64,000 nucleotides of DNA from contig NC_079386.1 in the NCBI RefSeq assembly GCF_021018895.1, positions 4,755,835 through 4,819,834 on the forward strand, read 5' to 3'. A program made the position numbers and the translations under genes. This stretch comes from Seriola aureovittata (lineage: Eukaryota; Chordata; Actinopteri; Carangiformes; Carangidae). This document shows, one piece after another, positions 22,587 through 33,794 of the stretch; the first letter of the stretch is position 1; the number at the start of each line of letters is the position of its first letter. The notes beneath the pieces were generated by a model, which saw nothing but the letters and a program-made list of their open reading frames with translations, was not told the DNA's origin and ran no database searches.

Positions 22587-24572
22587 GCTCAAGAGCGAAG
22601 CAAGACCTGGAACACTCTTATTGAGTCCACAGACATGTCAAAAAACAGCAAGAAAGCATGGACACTTATTCACAAGCTACGGGGTGACCCTAAAGCAGCT
22701 CCTCAGCACCCAAAAGTCACTGCCAACCAAGTTGCCAACCAATTGCTTGAAAATGGAAAGAGTGGAAAGAGCGTGAAAAAGATCAAGCTGAACCACAAGA
22801 AATACATCGAGGACCCTGCTTTTACAAGACAGCTCACTATGGAAGAGCTGGAAGGGGGAATTGCTACCCTCAAACCAGGAAAAGCAATTGGACTGGATAA
22901 CATCGCAACCGAACAGATCAAGCACTTCGGTTACAGGGCCAAGACATGGCTCCTACAGCTCTACAATGAGTGCCTAACAACACACAAGCTCCCGAACATA
23001 TGGAAGTAAGCCCACATTATAGCACTGCTGAAACCTGGGAAAGATCCAACCGCTCCCAAGAACTTCAGACCAATCTCACTTTTGAGTCACACCTACAAGC
23101 TCTTCGAACGTCTAATCCTCAACAGAATTGGCACCTTGGTTGACGAACACCTCATGCCTGAACAAGCAGGTTTCCGCCCAGGCAAGTCGACAACTAGCCA
23201 AGTACTCAACCTCACTCAGTACATTGAAGATGGTAATGAGGAAGGGATGGTAACTGGTGTGGTGTTTGTCGACCTCTTAGCTGCTTATGACACAGTCAAT
23301 CACAGACGCCTCCTCAGCAAGATCCTGGAGACCACAAGAGACATCCGTCTGATAGAGCTGACTGAAAGCATGCTTGAAAACAGGCACTTTTTTGTTGAAC
23401 TTGGAGGAAAGAAAAGCAGGTGGCGAAGATTCAAGAATGGTCTCCCACAGGGAAGCGTGCTTGCACCACTCCTCTTCAACATCTACACCAACGACCAACC
23501 AAAAAGTGCAGACATCCGTCGCTTCATCTATGCAGACGATCTTGGCATAGGTGCACAAGCCACTGACTTCAAAATCGTGGAAGACAGACTCTCCAACGCT
23601 CTGACAGAGCTAACACCTTATTATGAAGAGAACCACCTACGTGCAAACCCATCTAAGACACAGGTGTGTGCCTTCCACCTGCAAAATCGTGAAGCTAAGC
23701 GCCAACTGAAGGTCAGTTGGTCAGGAACCTCCCTTGAACACTGTGAGCACCCAGTCTACCTATGGGTAACCCTGGATAGATGCCTCTCTTTTAAGACCCA
23801 CATTGAGAAGACTAAGAGTAAAGTGAGTGCGAGGAACAACATCACCCGCATGCTCACTGGCACAACATGGGGTGCTAATCCACAGTCTCTTAAGACAACC
23901 GCACTTGCTCTCTGCTACTCAGTTGCAGAGTATGCTTGCTCAGTATGGGAGCGAGCTCCCCATGCCAAGAAGGTGGACCCCGCCCTAAATGCTACCTGCC
24001 GTCTTATCACTGGCTGCTTAAAACCAACACCTACAGAGCGCCTGCACATCCTGGCAGGAATAGCCCCACCAGAGATACGACAACAAGCAGCAAGCAAGAA
24101 AGAGCGGCAACAACAGTCCACTGGCCAAAGACATCCTCTCTTCGGCCATGTACCAGCCAAAAGCCGCCTTAAGTCCAGGAAAAGTTTCCTGAAAAGTGTC
24201 CCACCCCTCGGAACATCGAGCACAAGCAGTGAAAGAGTCACTCGGTGGGAAGAAAGACTTGACAACCTTCCACCAGAAACAACAATGGAGCTCAAGACGA
24301 GCGAAGCACTGCCCTCCGGAGCAGACACCAACTACGCAATGTGGAAATGCTTAAACAGACTAAGATGTGGTGTTGGATGTGCAAAAGGCACTCTCGCCAA
24401 ATGGGGACATCTGAATGATGGGGACACCGTGTGTGACTGTGGCACTGAACCACAGACCATGCAGCACCTTCTGATATGCCCCCTGCTGGAACAGCCCTGC
24501 ACAGCATCGGACTTAGCAGAGTTTAATGAGAAGGGACAGAAATGTGTTCAGCTGTGGCTGAACCACATCTAG
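22587..24572 (+). pseudogene. LINE reverse transcriptase, truncated, one internal stop
   Basis: One frame is open from the left junction to the TAG at 24570-24572 except for a TAA at 23007-23009 (after NIWK, before AHIIALLKPGKD). It covers 660 residues. Reverse-transcriptase motifs are present in order: GFRPGKSTTSQ (about 195), FVDLLAAYD (227-235), GLPQGSVLAPLLFN (285-298) and the catalytic FIYADD (YADD at 315-318). A CDCG...H...C cysteine-histidine cluster lies near 616-631, as is common at the C-terminus of Jockey-related LINEs. I do not assign a clade. The catalytic aspartates are intact, so the stop is the main lesion apart from the missing 5' half. Confidence 0.85.
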
Positions 24573-24616
24573 CCAAGCCTTGTAACTGACTGTCTTGTGG
24601 ACACAATAAGAAGAAG
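22587..24616 (+). mobile_element. 5'-truncated LINE (non-LTR retrotransposon)
   Basis: Where gene F's flank continues after GGGCATC, this copy switches at 22587 into a reverse-transcriptase frame. It ends with a short 3' tail, ACAATAAGAAGAAGA, and then returns to family flank at about 24617 (CCATTGACAGTTACACATT). The target has lost the segment matching roughly 28062-28945 above gene F, so there is no visible target-site duplication. The element lies on the opposite strand to the receptor genes. The endonuclease half is missing. Confidence 0.85.
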
Positions 24617-25512
24617 ACCATTGACAGTTACACATTATTGCCAATTACACACTCACAAATGAGTAAACACCTCTGGGGTCACCTAACTCGACTTGTCGAT
24701 GGTGTGACTCCTCCCAGTAATTGTCTAACAAGCAGCAGATTGACAGGGGTCAGAGTCAGGCTGTAACCTCTAGCCTTCATTAACTTTAAAGAAAATAAGT
24801 CACAATGTGAAGACAAAACTTTTCTTTGGGGACTTTACAAAGTGACTAAAAGAGCAAACCAAATAGGTGATAAGTGCTCTGGCCTAGATTGTACGAGTCC
24901 TCTTTGTGCCTTCCAGCACAGTATCAGCAGTACGGTTACTTATGCATGCAGCCTGATCAGGGCTGCACAGCAAAAGCCATCTTCTAATGAAGACATCAAA
25001 TACTCTTACAGTAATTTAGAGAATTTTTTCTAAACTTATTTCTTTGAATTATTATGTAGTAAATGATGCACAATGTAATGGCTACAGAATAATAAACCAT
25101 CTGCGTTTAGATTGATTCCCTCAGTTTATTTATAGCACTACATGGTATTTAACTGCAGGTGTTTACATTCATTCATTCATCAGCTTCTCTTTCAGCATAT
25201 TTGGGCTGTTCTTTATCCATATCTGAAACTTTACACGTCCCACACAACAAGAAGAATATTAAAAGATATTTATCTCAATATCTACATATAAATGTACATT
25301 ACACACTAAAATAGATTCTGCAAATTCTCCATTTTACTCACAAATTACATGGAGCTTCTCTTTCAGCATATTTGGGCTGTTCTTTATCCATATCTGAAAC
25401 TTTACACGTTCCACACCACAAGAAGAATATCAAATGATATTTATCCTAATATCTACATATAAATGTACATTACACACTACAATCTGAAAGTAGAAATGAA
25501 ACACGTCCAGTT
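24617..25512. other. 3' flank of gene F with a local tandem duplication
   Basis: This is family flank after the LINE. A segment beginning AGCTTCTCTTTCAGC at 25182 is repeated at 25353, 171 bases later, just below gene F. A minus-strand AATAAA at 25125-25130 is a likely polyadenylation signal. No gene is seen. Confidence 0.65.
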
Positions 25513-27051
25513 CTACTGCCTAACACTGGAGTACACACATTCAGTCTTGGTGTTGTCCCTCTGTCTGCTTGATCTGTTGGGCACTTTCACATTTAAAGCA
25601 GCGTAATGGAGATTGTCTGCATCTTGGTAACCCTGGTAACAAAATTTGTAAAAGCAGATTATAATATGGACCCTGATAAAAATTAAAACAGTTTTAAAAC
25701 AACAAGTGAATATTGCAGCAGAAATGTTTTGCAATACAATGCAGTTCAATTGGTAAATTTCACAAACGGAAAAGTTCAAAAATGTCGACAAGACAAAGTA
25801 ATTCAGCAGCAAAACGTTTTTTCAATTTTCATTTAACAGTAAATCTAAACAGATGAAATTTACCTCTCCGTCTGCTCTGGAGGATGAAGATCTTGTTTGT
25901 GACTCTAAAACACAAGAACAACAATTTGACTGAAAAGCCAAACTGCCTGAAAACAAGCTGTCAGATATACACACTATCTATGAGCTGTACCTGATAGGAA
26001 GCTGTTGGTTTTCTTCATCTTGTAAATGAAGGAAGCCAGTAAAACAACCAGGATGGTGGTGAATGCCAAAGCTCCGCTCAAGAAATACACCAAGACAAGA
26101 GAGTGTTCCTCATCTGCAGAGCCAAACATCAGAAACACAGCTTTCAGTGTTTTTCCCATTTTCATCTGCTAGACCGCTGCTAGAAAAGTGACTTACACTC
26201 AAAGTCCAGTTTGTTCCCGTTTCCAAACAGTATGTGTCCACATGAGGCAACAGCACAGTAGTAGGTCCCAGCATGAGAAAGATTCAGCCTCTGCATCGGC
26301 AAGTTGTAGACACAGGTTTGTGTTTGTGTCTCAGGTTTCCTCTCACACTGATCGTTCCTGTCTCCATGAGTGTAAATGAGTCCTGGATGAGAATCTTCAG
26401 AGTCTTTGAACCAGTAAACACTGTGTTCTCCATCACAGGTCCCAGTGTGTACTGTACAGCTGAGAGTCACAGAGCCTCCTGGCTGGATGGTCTCAGATCC
26501 GGACTGATGGACCAAAGCTTGGCTGTTCAGTCCTGAACCCTTCACACTGACAGTAGCTCCCTCCCCAAATTCAAATTTTACTGAATAGCTACTTGCACAG
26601 TAGTAAGTAGCTGAGTCTGACGTGCGTAAATCTGAGATCTTCAAATGATTTTTACCATTTTCAGTGTCCAGCGAGAAACGTGTATTTTTTTTGAATTCAT
26701 CATGAAAACTTCCATTTCTATTAAAAGCATATACGGTAGAGAGTAGCCTTGGTGTCTGTCCCACACTTTGCTTGTACCAGTAAAGCGTTGGTAAATCAGC
26801 ATTGTCAAAGAAACATTGTAAAGTCAAGCTTTCACCAACATTAGCCGATACAAAACTTCTCTCTTGATGAACAGATGAGGAGACTTTCTGATCAGTCGCC
26901 TGAACTGATGAGGAATGACAGACAAAGCAAAGGCACATAATGAACACATGAAAACATTTCAAAGATTCAAACTGCAATCACACAAACACAACTCACCCAT
27001 TCTCCCCAAGAACAAACATGTCAGGCAGAAGACAAACTGTGCAGATGTCAT
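25513..27051 (-). CDS. nitr: NITR receptor F, five exons, inhibitory type
   Basis: Exons on the minus strand: 26997-27051, 26197-26904, 25991-26113, 25864-25904, 25513-25632; predicted 348 aa. The V domain is the closest here to a true joined V: its J-like segment is FEFGEGATVSV, keeping an FGxG core. The loop FFDNADLPTLYW is shared with gene G. The V-I junction reads GSGLNSQALVHQ, unlike the usual GSGLNIQASVHQ, and matches the pseudogene at the left edge. The I domain ends FGNGNKLDFE. The tail begins GYQDADN and carries LHYAAL (Tyr319) and CVYSSV (Tyr343). The leader and membrane exon match the C-H group. All frames are open. Confidence 0.92.
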
Positions 27052-27126
27052 CGTGCTCGAATTTTCTGGCTGAGTGGAAAGAATCTTGATCCTTTCTTCA
27101 CTTTTGACAAGACAAGACTGTGTTTG

Positions 27127-27131
27127 ATTGG
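27127..27131 (-). promoter_or_regulatory. CCAAT box of gene F
   Basis: Minus-strand CCAAT about 76 bases above the ATG at 27051. Here the site is the full palindrome ATTGGCCAA, so a CCAA half is also present on the plus strand. Confidence 0.6.
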
Positions 27132-27179
27132 CCAACTGAAGTGACACTGTATGTCCAAATTTGGAAACTTGATCACATG

Positions 27180-27371
27180 TTTACTGCCACCTACAGTGTG
27201 AATTGTTTCCTTGAATAGAATCACATGGCGAGAGGTAAATGAAGAACAAAATGGTTCCTCATGTTGGCAAAAGATCTTGAATCAATCTAAAATAAATGAT
27301 CTGCATTAACATCAATTAGAGGATGCGGTGCAGCTCACTTCTGTTTAACATTAACAGACTTATGATGTTAA

Positions 27372-27426
<55 letters not shown>

Positions 27427-27682
27427 AATGTGAGAACGTGTGTGTTACGTATTTTTTTGTTGTGAATGGTACAGAACCACAGATCACATGCATGTGTACG
27501 GAAGAACAGGGAAGGACCAAATTAAAAAAATCTATTTTGCAACAGTTAAAGTCTCATGGCACACACACATTTTCTTCTCTCTCCATGAACACTGTTAAAA
27601 ATGGATTACTTTTGGCGAACTGAAGGATGTTCAAGAAATTAAATAGTGTGTTTGAGGCAGTAAGTAAGAGTGGTGAAAGATG

Positions 27683-27730
<48 letters not shown>

Positions 27731-28448
27731 TGTTGGTAATTTTTTGCCATCAGAGCTTCTTAAAAAGTTGTCCAGCAGAATAAATGTTCCATCCTGTAAT
27801 AGCATCAGTGTGCACTGACCATAGAATGTATATAAAGATGGACTTAGCCTCCGTGATGTCACCCACTTTCTGACGAGTGGTTTTGAAGGTCAGAGTGAGC
27901 TGCTCTGCCGTTTCTGTCTTGGCAGTGCCTCACGTTGCTTAACTCAAAGCTAATCCAAAATTAGGTAAGGAGGTGGGGCGGGTGGAGCTGAGACTTCAGT
28001 GCATACCAGTTTGATAACTGCAATATGCTCCTGTTAGCATTGTTAGCACAGCTGGGCATCTTGCTTGAAGGTGAACCAATGGGCGATTACTTTGCTGGCC
28101 ATTCAGGTAGTTAGCAACCTAAGCTAACAAGCCAGGTATGATGAGCATAGACCTGCTGATCAGTGCTAACATGTATGCAAAATAATACTAAAATTTAATT
28201 CACCTCAAAATACAGGAGCACAGACTTCCTCCCGTTCTGTTAGTCAATTCCCTGCACAGCAAGACATTATCTGTCCAACATTTGCATGAAAAATCCTCCA
28301 GAAGGGTCAAATAACAAAAAAGCAGCCGGGAGGTGACGTTTATTGACTCGAATCAGCTGAGGTGATGCCCAGCAGACTCTGGTTTAAGACTGGTCATCCT
28401 CTCCTCCACCTTTTCCCCACAACTGCTTGCACACACATGTAATGATTT
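27180..28448. other. Upstream flank of gene F: microsatellites and fish repeat
   Basis: (TG)n arrays lie at 27374-27423 and 27687-27727. From about 27818 to 28330 there is a plus-orientation copy of the fish interspersed repeat that starts CATAGAATGTATATAAAG. The whole stretch is nearly identical to 31280-32540 above gene G. Confidence 0.7.
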
Positions 28449-28894
28449 TGTCATAACCCGCCAACTTACTTAAGTTCATGGTTCTTTATTGTTTCCCTGT
28501 GTTTCCTGTTTTATTTTGGTAACCATTGTCTTGTCTCGTTTCGGATCCCATGTCCTGTCAAGTTTCCTTCCTGTGTGATTACCTGCCCCGCCCTAATGTG
28601 TTTCACCTGTGTCTAATTGTCTCCCCTGCCTTAGCGTATTTAAGTCCTTGTCTTCCCCTCATGTGTTGCCAGATCGTCTTTTACCCCCGTGTGAGCGTTC
28701 CAGCATTTTCTCGGGAAGTCCCTCGTGTTTGTGTGATTTTACATGTTTTTGACCAGTGAGTTTTGCCTGACGATTTTGATACTTTTGCCATATTGACTGA
28801 TCACCTGTGTACCAATTTTTGGACTGATTAAAACTTTGAACCCGACCCTCGTCTGAGTCTGTTTTGTGGGTCCACATCCAGTGTGTGCTTGACA
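28449..28894 (+). mobile_element. Solo LTR, copy 1
   Basis: The 446-bp element starts TGTCATAACC and ends GTGCTTGACA, with TGTCA/TGACA inverted ends, and is flanked by GATTT direct repeats at 28444-28448 and 28895-28899. The unit above gene D lacks it: there the site reads GTAATGATTTATAAACTC without interruption. It contains GTATTTAAG, a possible TATA-like box, and GATTAAAAC near the end. No internal retroelement region is present, so it is a solo LTR. Confidence 0.85.
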
Positions 28895-29694
28895 GATTTA
28901 TAAACTCTTATAACCTGTTGCATGATGGAAGCACAGCCATTACCATTGACAATTACACATTATTGCCAATTACACACTCACAAATGAGTAAACACCTCTG
29001 GGGTCACCTAACTCGACTTGTCGATGGTGTGACTCCTCCCAGTAATTGTCTAACAAGCAGCAGATTGACAGGGGTCAGAGTCAGGCTGTAACCTCTAGCC
29101 TTCATTAACTTTAAAGAAAATAAGTCACAATGTGAAGACAAAACTTTTCTTTGGAGACTTTACATAGCAACTAGAAGAGCAAACCAGCAGAGGTGATAAG
29201 TGCTCTGGCCTAGATTGTACCAGTCCTCTTTGTGCCTTCCAGCACAGTATCAGCAGTACGGTTACTTATGCATGCAGCCTGATCAGGGCTGCACAGCAAA
29301 AGCCATCTTCTAATGAAGACATCAAATACTCTTACAGTAATTTAGAGAATTTTTTTCTAAACTTAGTTCTTTGAAATATTATATAGTAAATGATGCACAA
29401 TGTAATGGCTACAGAATAATAAACCATCTGCGTTTAGATTGATTCCCTCAGTTTATTTATAGCACTACATGGTATTTAACGGCAGGTGTTTACATTCATT
29501 CATTCATCAGCTTCTCTTTCAGCATATTTGGGCTGTTCTTTATCCATATCTGAAACTTTACACGTCCCACACAACAAGAAGAATATTAAAAGATATTTAT
29601 CTCAATATCTACATATAAATGTACATTACACACTAAAATAGATTCTGCAAATTCTCCATTTTACTCACAAAGTAGAAATGAAACACGTCCAGTT
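28895..29694. other. 3' flank of gene G
   Basis: Family flank collinear with 32994-33794 and 24617-25180. A minus-strand AATAAA at 29452-29457, about 240 bases below the stop of gene G, is the likely polyadenylation signal. No gene is seen. Confidence 0.65.
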
Positions 29695-31152
29695 CTACTG
29701 CCTAACACTGGAGTACACACATTCAGTCTTGGCGTTGTCCCTCTGTCTGCTTGATCTGTTGGGCACTTTCACATTTAAGGCAGCGTAATGGAGATTGTTT
29801 GCATCTCGGTAACCCTGGTAACAAAATTTGTAAAAGCAAATTACAATATGGACCCTGACAAAAATTAAAACAGTTTCAAAACTGACAGAAATGTTCAAAA
29901 ATATCGAGAAAAAAACAATGTTTAAATTTTAATTTAACAGTAAATCTAAACAGATGAAATTTACCTCTGCATCTGCTCTGGAGGATGAAGATCTTGTTTG
30001 TGACTCTAAAACACAAGAACAACAATTTGACTGAAAAGCCAAACTGCCTGAAAACAAGCTGTCAGATATACACACTATCTATGAGCTGTACCTGATAGGA
30101 AGCTGTTGGTTTTCTTCATCTTGTAAATGAAGGAAGCCAGTAAAACAACCAGGATGGTGGTGAATGCCAAAGCTCCGCTCAACAAATACACCAAGACAAG
30201 AGAGTGTTCCTCATCTGCAGAGCCAAACATCAGAAACACAGCTTTCAGTGTTTTTCCCATTTTCATCTGCTAGACCGCTGCTAGAAAAGTGACTTACCCT
30301 CAAAGTCCAGTTTGTTCCTGTTTCCAAACAGTATGTGTCCACATGAGGCAACAGCACAGTAGTAGGTCCCAGCATGAGAAAGATTCAGGCTCTGCATCGG
30401 CAAGTTGTAGACACAGGTTTGTGTTTGTGTCTCAGGTTTCCTCTCACACTGATCGTTCCTGTCTCCATGAGTGTAAATGAGTCCTGGATGAGATTCTTCA
30501 GAGTCTTTGAACCAGTAAACACTGTGTTCTCCATCACAGGTCCCAGTGTGTACTGTACAGCTGAGAGTCACAGAGCCTCCTGGCTGGATGGTCTCAGATC
30601 CGGACTGATGGACCGAAGCCTGGATGTTCAAACCTGAACCCTTCACACTGACAGTAGCTCCCTCATCAAATTCAATAACAATTGAAGTCATTTTTGCACA
30701 GTAGTAAGTAGCGGAGTCTGATATACGCAGGTCTGTTATTTTTAAGTGATTTTGACCAATTCCAGTGTCCAGAGTGAAACGTGGATTGTTCTTGAATTCA
30801 TAATGAAAACTTCCATTTGTATTAGAAGCAAATAGGGTCGAGATGAGCCTTGGTTTCTGTCCCACACTTTGCTTGTACCAGTAAAGCGTTGGTAAATCAG
30901 CATTGTCAAAGAAACATTGTAAAGTCAAGCTTTCACCAACATTAGCCGATACAAAACTTCTCTCTTGATGAACAGATGAGGACAATTTCTGATCAGTCGC
31001 CTGAACTGATGAGGAATGAGAGACAAAGCAAAGGCACATAATGAACACATGAAAACATTTCAAAGATTCAAACTGCAATCACACAAACACAACTCACCCA
31101 TTCTCCCCAAGAACAAACATGTCAGGCAGAAGACAAACTGTGCAGATGTCAT
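29695..31152 (-). CDS. nitr: NITR receptor G, mosaic V domain
   Basis: Exons on the minus strand: 31098-31152, 30298-31005, 30092-30214, 29965-30005, 29695-29814; predicted 348 aa. The V domain is a patchwork: the first loop (FFDNADLPTLYW) equals gene F, the second (LFASNTNG) equals gene D, and FR3 through CDR3 (FHYEFKNNPRF to AKMTSIVIEFDEG) equals gene E, with matching DNA in each part. The I domain ends FGNRNKLDFE, a change shared only with gene E. Intron 4 is short (150 bp). The tail reads GYRDANNLHY; ITIM LHYAAL (Tyr319) and CVYSSV (Tyr343). All frames are open. Confidence 0.92.
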
Positions 31153-31227
31153 CGTGCTCGAATTTTCTGGCTGAGTGGAAAGAATCTTGATCCTTTCTTC
31201 ACTTTTGACAAGACAAGACTGTGTTTG

Positions 31228-31232
31228 ATTGG
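31228..31232 (-). promoter_or_regulatory. CCAAT box of gene G
   Basis: Minus-strand CCAAT about 76 bases above the ATG at 31152, in the same context as genes A, E and H. Confidence 0.6.
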
Positions 31233-31279
31233 CCGACTGAAGTGACACTGTATGTCCAAATTTGGAAACTTGATCACAT

Positions 31280-31474
31280 GTTTACTGCCACCTACAGTGT
31301 GAATTGTTTCCTTGAATAGAATCACATGGCGAGAGGTAAATGAAGAACAACATGGTTTCTAATTTTGGCAAATGATCTTGAATAACTATAAAATAAATGA
31401 TCTGCATTAACATCAGTTAGATGACGCAGTGCAGTTCACTTCTGTTTAACATTAACAGACTCATAATGTTAAAA

Positions 31475-31534
<60 letters not shown>

Positions 31535-32540
31535 ATGTGAGATTGTGTGTGTTATGTGTTTTTTTGTTGTGAATGGTACAGAACCACAGATCACATGCAT
31601 GTGTACGGAAGAACAGGGAAGGACCAAATTAAAAAAGTCTATTTTTCAACAGTCAAAGGTTCATGGCACACACACATTTTCTTCTCTCTCCATCAACACT
31701 GTTAAAAATGGATTACTTTTGGCGAGTTGAAGGATGTTCAAGAAATTAAATAGTGTGTTTGAGGCAGTAAGTAAGAGTGGTGAAAGATGAGGGTGTGTGT
31801 GTGTGTGTGTGTGTGTGTTTGTGTTGGTAATTTTTTGCCATCAGAGCTTCATAAAAAGTTGTCCAGCAGAATAAATGTTCCATCCTGTAATAGCATCAGT
31901 GTGCACTGACCATAGAATGTATATAAAGATGGACTTAGCCTCCGTGATGTCACCCACTTTCTGACGAGTGGTTTTGAAGCTCAGAGTGAGCTGCTCTGCC
32001 GTTGCTGTCTTGGCAGTGCCTGACGTTGCTTAACACAAAGCTAATCCAAAATTAGGTAAGGAGGTGGGGCGGGTGGAGCTGAGACTTCAGTGCATACCAG
32101 TTTGAAAACTGCAATATGCTCCTGTTAGCATTGTTAGCACAGCTGGGCATCTTGCTTGAAGGTGAACCAATGGGTGATTACTTTGCTGGCCATTCAGGTA
32201 GTTAGCAACCTAAGCTAACAAGCCAGGTATGATGAGCATAGACCTGCTGATCAGTGCTAATATATATGCAAAATAATACTAAAATTTAATTCACCTCAAA
32301 ATACAGGAGCACAGACTTCCTCCCGTTCTGTTAGTCCATTCCCTGCACAGCAAGACATATTATCTGACCGATATTTACATGAAAATACTCCAGTAGGTTC
32401 AAACAACAAAAATGCAGCCGGGAGGTGACGTTTATTGACTCGAATCAGCTGAGGTGATGCCCAGCAGACTCTGGTTTAAGACTGGTCATCCTCTCCTCCA
32501 CCTTTTCCCCACAACTGCTTGCACACACATGTAATGATTT
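31280..32540. other. Upstream flank of gene G: microsatellites and fish repeat
   Basis: (TG)n at 31480-31533 and 31792-31821. The fish interspersed repeat runs from about 31906 to 32400. It is nearly identical to the flank of gene F. Confidence 0.7.
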
Positions 32541-32993
32541 TGTCATGACCCGCCAACTTACTTAAGTTCATGGTTCTTTGTCTTTATTGTTTCCCTGTGT
32601 TTCCTGTTTTATTTTGGTAATCATTGTCTTGTCTCGTTTCGGATCCCATGTCCTGTCAAGTTTCCTTCCTGTGTGATTACCTGCCCCGCCCTAATGTGTT
32701 TCACCTGTGTCTAATTGTCTCCCCTGCCTTAGCGTATTTAAGTCCTTGTCTTCCCCTCATGTGTTGCCAGATCGTCTTTTACCCCCGTGTGAGCGTTCCA
32801 GCATTTTCTCGGGAAGTCCCTCGTGTTTGTGTGATTTTACATGTTTTTTGACCAGTGAGTTTTGCCTGACGATTTTGATACTTTTGCCATATTGACTGAT
32901 CACCTGTGTACCAATTTTTGGACTGATTAAAACTTTGAACCCGACCCTCGTCTGAGTCTGTTTTGTGGGTCCACATCCAGTGTGTGCTTGACA
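32541..32993 (+). mobile_element. Solo LTR, copy 2 (same insertion as copy 1)
   Basis: This copy is 453 bp. It has the same TGTCATGACC and GCTTGACA ends, the same GATTT direct repeats (32536-32540, 32994-32998) and the same flanks as 28449-28894. It differs mainly by seven extra bases near the start (TTTGTCTTTATTG). Same site and same target repeat mean it was copied with the host unit and did not insert anew. Confidence 0.85.
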
Positions 32994-33794
32994 GATTTAT
33001 AAACTCTTATAACCTGTTGCATGATGGAAGCACAGCCATTACCATTGACAATTACACATTATTGCCAATTACACACTCACAAATGAGTAAACACCTCTGG
33101 GGTCACCTAACTCGACTTGTCGATGGTGTGACTCCTCCCAGTAATTGTCTAACAAGCAGCAGATTGACAGGGGTCAGAGTCAGGCTGTAACCTCTAGCCT
33201 TCATTAACTTTAAAGAAAATAAGTCACAATGTGAAGACAAAACTTTTCTTTGGGGACTTTACATAGCAACTACAAGAGCAAACCACCAAACAGGTGATAA
33301 GTGCTCTGGCCTAGATTGTACCAGTCCTCTTTGTGCCTTCCAGCACAGTATCAGCAGTACGGTTACTTATGCATGCAGCCTGATCAGGGCTGCACAGCAA
33401 AAGCCATCTTCTAATGAAGACATCAAATACTCTTACAGTAATTTAGAGATTTTTTTCTAAACTTATTTCTTTGAATTATTATGTAGTAAATGATGCACAA
33501 TGTAATGGCTACAGAATAATAAACCATCTGCGTTTAGATTGATTCCCTCAGTTTATTTATAGCACTACATGGTATTTAACTGCAGGTGTTTACATTCATT
33601 CATTCATCAGCTTCTCTTTCAGCATATTTGGGCTGTTCTTTATCCATATCTGAAACTTTACACGTCCCACACAACAAGAAGAATATTAAAAGATATTTAT
33701 CTCAATATCTACATATAAATGTACATTACACACTAAAATAGATTCTGCAAATTCTCCATTTTACTCACAAAGTAGAAATGAAACACGTCCAGTT
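32994..33794. other. 3' flank of gene H
   Basis: Nearly identical to 28895-29694. Minus-strand AATAAA at 33552-33557. No gene is seen. Confidence 0.65.
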
